DNA of 12,684 nucleotides from Saccoglossus kowalevskii (Eukaryota; Hemichordata; Enteropneusta; Harrimaniidae), in the NCBI RefSeq assembly GCF_000003605.2, contig NW_003110985.1, positions 39,775 through 52,458 of the forward strand, in the 5' to 3' direction. This document shows, one piece after another, positions 9,010-12,684 of the stretch. The notes below the pieces were generated by a model. The model saw nothing but the letters and a program-made list of their open reading frames with translations, had not been told where the DNA came from and made no database searches. The translations under genes were made by a program, and so were the position numbers. Within the stretch, counting starts at the first letter, position 1. Every line of letters begins with the position of its first letter.

Positions 9010-9950
9010 CATGACTGGAGTCCCGTATATGTCGTTTATCTTTAAAATAGCAGAAAACTAAATTCTTGTTTTTATTTATTTCATGCTAGACATTTTAATC
9101 TGTTATGTTGCGACTTGAGTAACGATTGACACACATTATTTACATGGGAGTACATTGAGACGGTGTTCACCCCTTCTAATGCATTAGCTCTTAAATCTGT
9201 GTTGCTTGGCAGATGCCAAACATCTTTGACTAAAAAGCGAAGATTGCTGCCTAGTTTTACAAGATTCCTTTATTACCGACGTTTTGAATCACACAGGGCC
9301 CTTACTCAGAATAGAAACAACAGGTATCCCTGATCCAAATTTGAGCTAATGACTTAGACAATAGAAACACGATTTCCTGTACCTAACCATTACCACTAAT
9401 CTCTTGTTTCCTGAGAAGAAAACAAAAAACATATGCTCGAGGGAACAAAAATAGATAGTTACCAGGTTTTCTGTACGTCATAGCCATATTTCTATTAGAT
9501 TATATATCCGATCAGATATTTGTTTTAAACATCAGAACGACATTATGGTTACCAAGGAAACTGCAGTTCAATCCATTTTAGAACAGGGATCTACACTCAT
9601 TACAGATAATGAAACTTAAATACCAAATGGATAACTTATATCACCTTTTATATTTATTTCAGTTATTTGCACTTTAAATTAAATAAGTATACCACTATCG
9701 TCATTCTGAGATTAACGGACTATTTAGTTATTGGTCTTATAGATTCATTCATGTGCCTGTCCCAGTCAGTCTGTCTGTCCATCCAATCATCCACGCTGCT
9801 GAGTTGTGTCTCAGACAAGCATAAACTGATCACGTTCGCACTCCATAATCACATCATGTGACATATATTTATTTATTTTTGAAAGAGTTATTAAAACCCA
9901 CATAGCCTTTAAATTATATATTTAAATATATTTTAATTATCAGTTAACCG
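9010..9950. other. Stretch without a called gene
   Basis: A stop-free frame of 67 codons (9130-9330, no ATG start) includes a basic segment TSLTKKRRLLPSF; I do not recognise it and the length is not significant. A TCAG/TCTG-rich tract at 9763-9780 resembles the one at 2101-2119. The rest is AT-rich. Confidence 0.45.
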
Positions 9951-10143
9951 AACATCGAATTACGGGAAATATACAACGTTAAAGCGCGGTGGTCGTTGCG
10001 CAGCGCGTGTTCGAATTCCATGTAAATAAACAATGTATTTCACACGTGTTGTATACGTCGCTATGGGTCCCATATCGAACAGGACGCGGCACGACGACTG
10101 CCGCCCTTTAAACATTCAACAACAACAAAAATATATGTTGCCC

Positions 10144-10186
10144 GTAACTTGAACATCTGTTAACTGTTAATTGAATTTCAAGTTAC
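10144..10186. repeat. Perfect 10-bp inverted repeat
   Basis: GTAACTTGAA at 10144-10153 is matched by TTCAAGTTAC at 10177-10186 around a 23-base loop that contains a GTTAAC palindrome. Related GTAACT words recur at 10248-10253 and 10264-10269, with GCAACT at 10278-10283, so the inverted repeat seems part of a local degenerate repeat array. Confidence 0.6.
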
Positions 10187-10191
10187 AACTT

Positions 10192-10239
10192 GGGCGTGGT
10201 TTCGCAACAGTGGGCGTGTCTTCTAAAATACGGGCGTGG
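10192..10239 (+). promoter_or_regulatory. Three GGGCGTG boxes at exact 20-bp spacing
   Basis: GGGCGTGG (10192-10199), GGGCGTGT (10212-10219) and GGGCGTGG (10232-10239) begin exactly 20 bases apart, close to two helical turns. GGGCGTGG (CCACGCCC on the other strand) is a typical KLF/Sp zinc-finger site in animals. The intervening 12-base spacers differ, so this is not a simple recent tandem duplication. Regulatory function is inferred from motif and spacing alone. Confidence 0.45.
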
Positions 10240-10289
10240 TCACTTTTGTAACTAGATGTTTTCGTAACTCAATGTCCGCAACTCAAACA

Positions 10290-11020
10290 CTTCATCATCT
10301 CTACAAACAATGTGGCAAACCATACTATTTTTCTAGTAGTTAGTGAAGCTTGAACACGGTACACTTCATACCACGTGTTGCCATGACAATGACAATGCTC
10401 AGTATATGTAAACAATGATGAATATTTGTTTTCTTTTTCATACTCAAATAAACTTTTCTTGCTATCTCCCTATTTAATAACTATGGCATAGGTGTTCAAT
10501 CAACGTTATAAAATGTTGGGATAACTAGAATGTTTAAAAATAATTATATAAACAAGAAGATATATAGGCCACACCACTAGAGGACGCTATACATGTGCAT
10601 TAAACTGACTTTTGAACTAACACCTATATACGCCTGTCTGTAGTTTACCCCACACTGACAATTATTATACCATAATAAGATAACTATGTAACTGCTTATA
10701 CTACAAATATATTTTATATTTTCAGAATTTCGAGCTGCAATTTTGTGTAAAGCTATGAAAATTATAATCCTGTTTGAACTACCTAATATTACGTAATGAT
10801 TTGGACGTAAATAAATATCAAATGAATATGTTGTTCCCCTATAAAATACTGCGGTTTGTAAAAATAGAGTAATATATTTTGTTTGTAGCAAAGTATTAAA
10901 GCAGTGTGTATGGTATGTGTTCTGTGTAACATATATAACGAATGCAAAGGTTGTTTATACAAAGTTAGAATGTTTGCTCTTTGAAGACTGTGATGCTTAG
11001 ACAACATAATAAGAAAACAA
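10290..11020. other. AT-rich stretch, no recognisable gene
   Basis: Only short minus-strand frames (10577-10891, 10789-11007) with hydrophobic, random-looking composition are present. The CTCF-like motif at 10574 is the only point of note. Confidence 0.55.
10574..10588 (+). promoter_or_regulatory. CTCF-like motif, one mismatch
   Basis: CCACTAGAGGACGCT matches the animal CTCF core except for A in place of G in the GGC triplet. It is in the same orientation as the site at 4508-4522. Binding is not shown. Confidence 0.27.
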
Positions 11021-11026
11021 GTATAT

Positions 11027-11192
11027 TTAAAGCGAGAGGGTCGTCACCTGCGCACGCGCGGGAATTGAGTCTCACGCGACGATAACAACACACGCCAAAT
11101 ACGCAAAGGCTCATTGGTAGACGCTTGTTTGTAAACCAACGACACGCTATGACCAAGTGACGCATGCGCAGGTGACGACTCCCCTGCTTTAA
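11027..11192. mobile_element. 158-bp MITE with TTAA target-site duplication
   Basis: The element spans 11031-11188 and is flanked by TTAA at 11027-11030 and 11189-11192. Its ends are inverted repeats of about 28 bp: both begin AGC, then a purine-rich segment, then share the exact 15-bp core GTCGTCACCTGCGCA (11040-11054, reverse complement at 11165-11179), with one further mismatch before GCG. It is visibly CpG-rich against an AT-rich background and has no coding capacity. TTAA duplications are typical of piggyBac and Kolobok/T2 transposons. The TTAAAG start at both ends fits the Kolobok/T2 group better than the CCY ends of piggyBac, but the superfamily is inferred. Overlapping open frames (10965-11292) are shadows of the element. 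Confidence 0.8.
11049..11060 (+). promoter_or_regulatory. Perfect NRF-1 consensus in the MITE left arm
   Basis: TGCGCACGCGCG matches the NRF-1 consensus YGCGCAYGCGCR at every position. The right arm holds the same site with one mismatch (TGCGCATGCGTC on the minus strand, about 11160-11171). E-box CACCTG overlaps each arm (11045-11050, and CAGGTG at 11169-11174). Function is inferred. Confidence 0.4.
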
Positions 11193-11194
11193 TA

Positions 11195-11735
11195 ACCAAC
11201 ATTATTGTCATGAATGTAATGTAATTTTTATTTCGGTGACATTGATGTTTTGACTCAAAGTGTCTACATATATTGTGAATAATTCTCTTCATCTGTGTTA
11301 CTCATGGTTCGTGATTATTCTCCCCAATCACTAGACCATCAGATCCATTACGTTGGAACACTGAAAGAAGGTGACTGTACACAAGACCTGAACCTGCCAT
11401 TTATCTGCAATGGCCTAGGAATCAGATATATCCTGAATTAATGAAAGAAATATTTTACAATTACTGCACTTCTTAAATCTTTAGTCAACAACAAATTCTG
11501 TTCTAAGGAACAGCATAGGAAATAAACTCCGATTACCCAGACACTGCGGAAAGGTTTCATATATTTTTTTTTCTATACAAATCCTAACCCATATATATAT
11601 ATATTACAAGAAATCTGTGCAAATTCATGTTTAGATATATGTGCTGGCTTGGAAAGTATTTCCACTGTTCATGGTAACATCGCCACTGCCAGAGTTTTCC
11701 TCTCTCACCTCAATTGCACAAAAATTATAATTGGT
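11195..11735. other. Stretch between MITE and transposon fossil
   Basis: No gene seen. It contains an (AT)7 microsatellite at 11591-11604. On the minus strand it would be downstream of the Mutator-like fragment, but I find no recognisable continuation of that protein. Confidence 0.5.
11591..11604. repeat. (AT)7 microsatellite
   Basis: Seven uninterrupted AT units. Confidence 0.85.
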
Positions 11736-11737
11736 AA

Positions 11738-12156
11738 CTTTTTAATTTTTTTACACATTTTAGCTGCAGAGTGATCGTTTTGTAATGCATTGTTACCATA
11801 GTGATGAGCTTTCGTTGCTTTGCTGCTAATACTGTTATGCAATGACTCGTTGGCTTTAGATACAAGTGGTGTAAGTTTTACAGAGGTAGAAGCAAATATA
11901 CCAAACAAAGATTTCAAATGCCACATGGCATGTTTATGTGTTTGTAAGAGACTGGGTCTGTCAAATAACGACACCATGTATCACATGTATGATTGCTACC
12001 AAAATTGTGTGGTGCAATTGCATTAAGAGATGCAGAAACACCTCTTGAATTGTTTCTATTTAGATTCAGTGTGAACATAAAACAATCATAGAAACGATAT
12101 ACAACATCACTCGTGTTTTTCTTCTGATTTGAATAGATGACTATCTTGGAAATAAT
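11738..12156 (-). pseudogene. Broken Mutator-like transposase domain fragment
   Basis: Two adjacent minus-strand frames make one protein fragment. The first (12156-11914) contains SLNAIAPHNFGSNHTCDTWC followed by RYLTDPVSYKHINMPCG and stops at TGA 11916-11914. The second (11914-11738) continues with LTPLVSKANESLHNSISSKA and TKAHHYGNNAL. The order PH-FG, C-x2-WC, DP-x-SYKH, then ANESL-N-I-SKA-K-x-HYG is the pattern I know from the invertebrate Mutator-like transposase domain, often carried on proteins that end in a YqaJ-type nuclease. At least one frameshift (near 11914) breaks it. No start codon, intact N-terminus or YqaJ region was found, so it is an old inactive fragment. Assignment is from remembered motifs, not a search. 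Confidence 0.62.
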
Positions 12157-12237
12157 TTATCAATGACGTCACACATGCTCGGAATGCGTTGCGCACTAAC
12201 ACGACCAACACTTATCCTTAAGTGGCTATGTCTAGCT
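12157..12237. other. Junction between the two transposon fossils
   Basis: A short stretch with no recognisable coding similarity, containing a CRE palindrome TGACGTCA at 12164-12171 and a CpG-containing word TGCGTTGCGCAC near 12185. It may hold the boundary between two elements or a deletion scar; no target-site duplication was identified. Confidence 0.4.
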
Positions 12238-12590
12238 CTAAAGAGCACCACGTGACAAATTAGCCAAGTGACTTGCATATTGTATATTGGTAATCAAACT
12301 CGTAACTCCAGCAAATGTGCTAACTGTGCCAAGGCCAGTAAAAAAAATTGTGGCAAAGTGCACTTGCAATTTTATTGACGTCGAAGAACTGTGTATAGTA
12401 CACGTTTGAACATTGGAACTAGAATTTGAGAACAATGAGCAAAACAAAAATGTGGACATCTGTATCTTCAGAGCACACAACGAGAGCTTCATATGACTGC
12501 TTTACTGAATGCACCATATGTAGCAATAGTCAAGTATGATCTTTTACTGTGTCTGGCGCCAAATTACTCTTTTCATCGACATGTGCTGCT
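12238..12590 (-). pseudogene. Broken invertebrate element protein with DTDV and TGCD-type motifs
   Basis: One minus-strand frame gives NLAPDTVKDHT, stop, LLLHMVHSVKQSYEALVVCS then EDTDVHIFVLLIVLKF, stop, and later VYYTQFFDVNKIASALCHNF. At a run of eight T (12347-12340) the frame changes, giving FTGLGTVSTFAG. This matches, in order, a protein common in mollusc, cnidarian and other invertebrate repeats: an EADT-like segment with LLLHA-x-HA, S-x-DTDV, a DVxKIA helix, and a TGCDTxSxFxG motif. The CD of the last motif has become LG here. The acidic motifs resemble XPG/PIN-like nucleases, but that link is my inference. Stops at 12532-12530 and 12421-12419 plus the frameshift show it is dead. Confidence 0.58.
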
Positions 12591-12684
12591 GCCTAATTGA
12601 AGTGAGGTTCAATGTGTTATCCTCATAATGGCTATTCACGGACTTCACAGAAACTTTGTGAGGTGAACTGCCATACATTATACG

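Noticed and set aside
9985-10020. tRNA-like B box GTTCGAATTCC at 10009-10019 following a GC-rich stretch
   Set aside because: The upstream sequence gives no cloverleaf and no convincing A box. It could be a degraded SINE head, but with one motif only I do not call it.
10577-11292. Four overlapping minus-strand open frames
   Set aside because: They overlap each other and the MITE and have no protein-like features; frames across the CpG-rich MITE stay open because of its base composition.
11820-12026. 68-codon plus-strand open frame
   Set aside because: It is the antisense shadow of the Mutator-like fragment, whose motifs are on the minus strand.
1-12684. CRISPR array, phage or bacterial defence system
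   Set aside because: No regularly spaced repeat array, no operon-like gene layout and no long coding sequences are present.

Overview
The window looks like non-coding nuclear DNA from an invertebrate animal, probably a marine lophotrochozoan such as a mollusc. It is AT-rich throughout (roughly two thirds A+T by eye). It has no bacterial-style operon and no complete gene that I recognise. It carries spliceosomal-type signals, simple repeats, inverted-repeat elements and decayed transposon proteins of families common in molluscs, cnidarians and other invertebrates. The taxon is inferred from this repeat content, not from a diagnostic gene.

Layout. Positions 1-700 hold a strong candidate 3' splice site followed by a poly(A) signal, then a stop-poor but broken reading frame that looks like an unrecognised decayed coding segment. 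Positions 960-1085 hold a perfect 15-bp inverted repeat around a cluster of CRE/ATF-type TGACGT sites. Positions 2100-2220 combine a TCTG-rich tract with repeated CTCGTTATAACGAG palindromes, probably a dispersed repeat. Positions 2225-5600 are mostly featureless AT-rich sequence with one good CTCF-like site. Positions 5636-6458 contain three weak candidate exons, two on the minus strand and one on the plus strand, with tyrosine-containing, tail-like peptides. A hairpin followed by six T lies near 6900. A basic 112-codon ORF of unknown nature lies at 7618-7956. Positions 8000-9950 are mostly unremarkable.

The right-hand quarter is richer. At 9960-10290 a locally CpG-rich segment holds a 10-bp inverted repeat and three GGGCGTG boxes spaced exactly 20 bp apart. 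At 11027-11192 there is a clear 158-bp MITE with 15-bp perfect cores in its terminal inverted repeats, flanked by TTAA on both sides; its left arm carries a perfect NRF-1 consensus and both arms carry an E-box. From 11738 to the end of the window, the minus strand holds two neighbouring fossil protein fragments. One resembles the invertebrate Mutator-like transposase domain often associated with YqaJ nucleases. The other resembles a widespread invertebrate element protein with DTDV and TGCD-type motifs (perhaps PIN/XPG-like). Both are frameshifted and dead.

No working biological system is demonstrated. The parts worth following are the transposon fossils, the TTAA MITE with its built-in regulatory motifs, and the phased GGGCGTG array.
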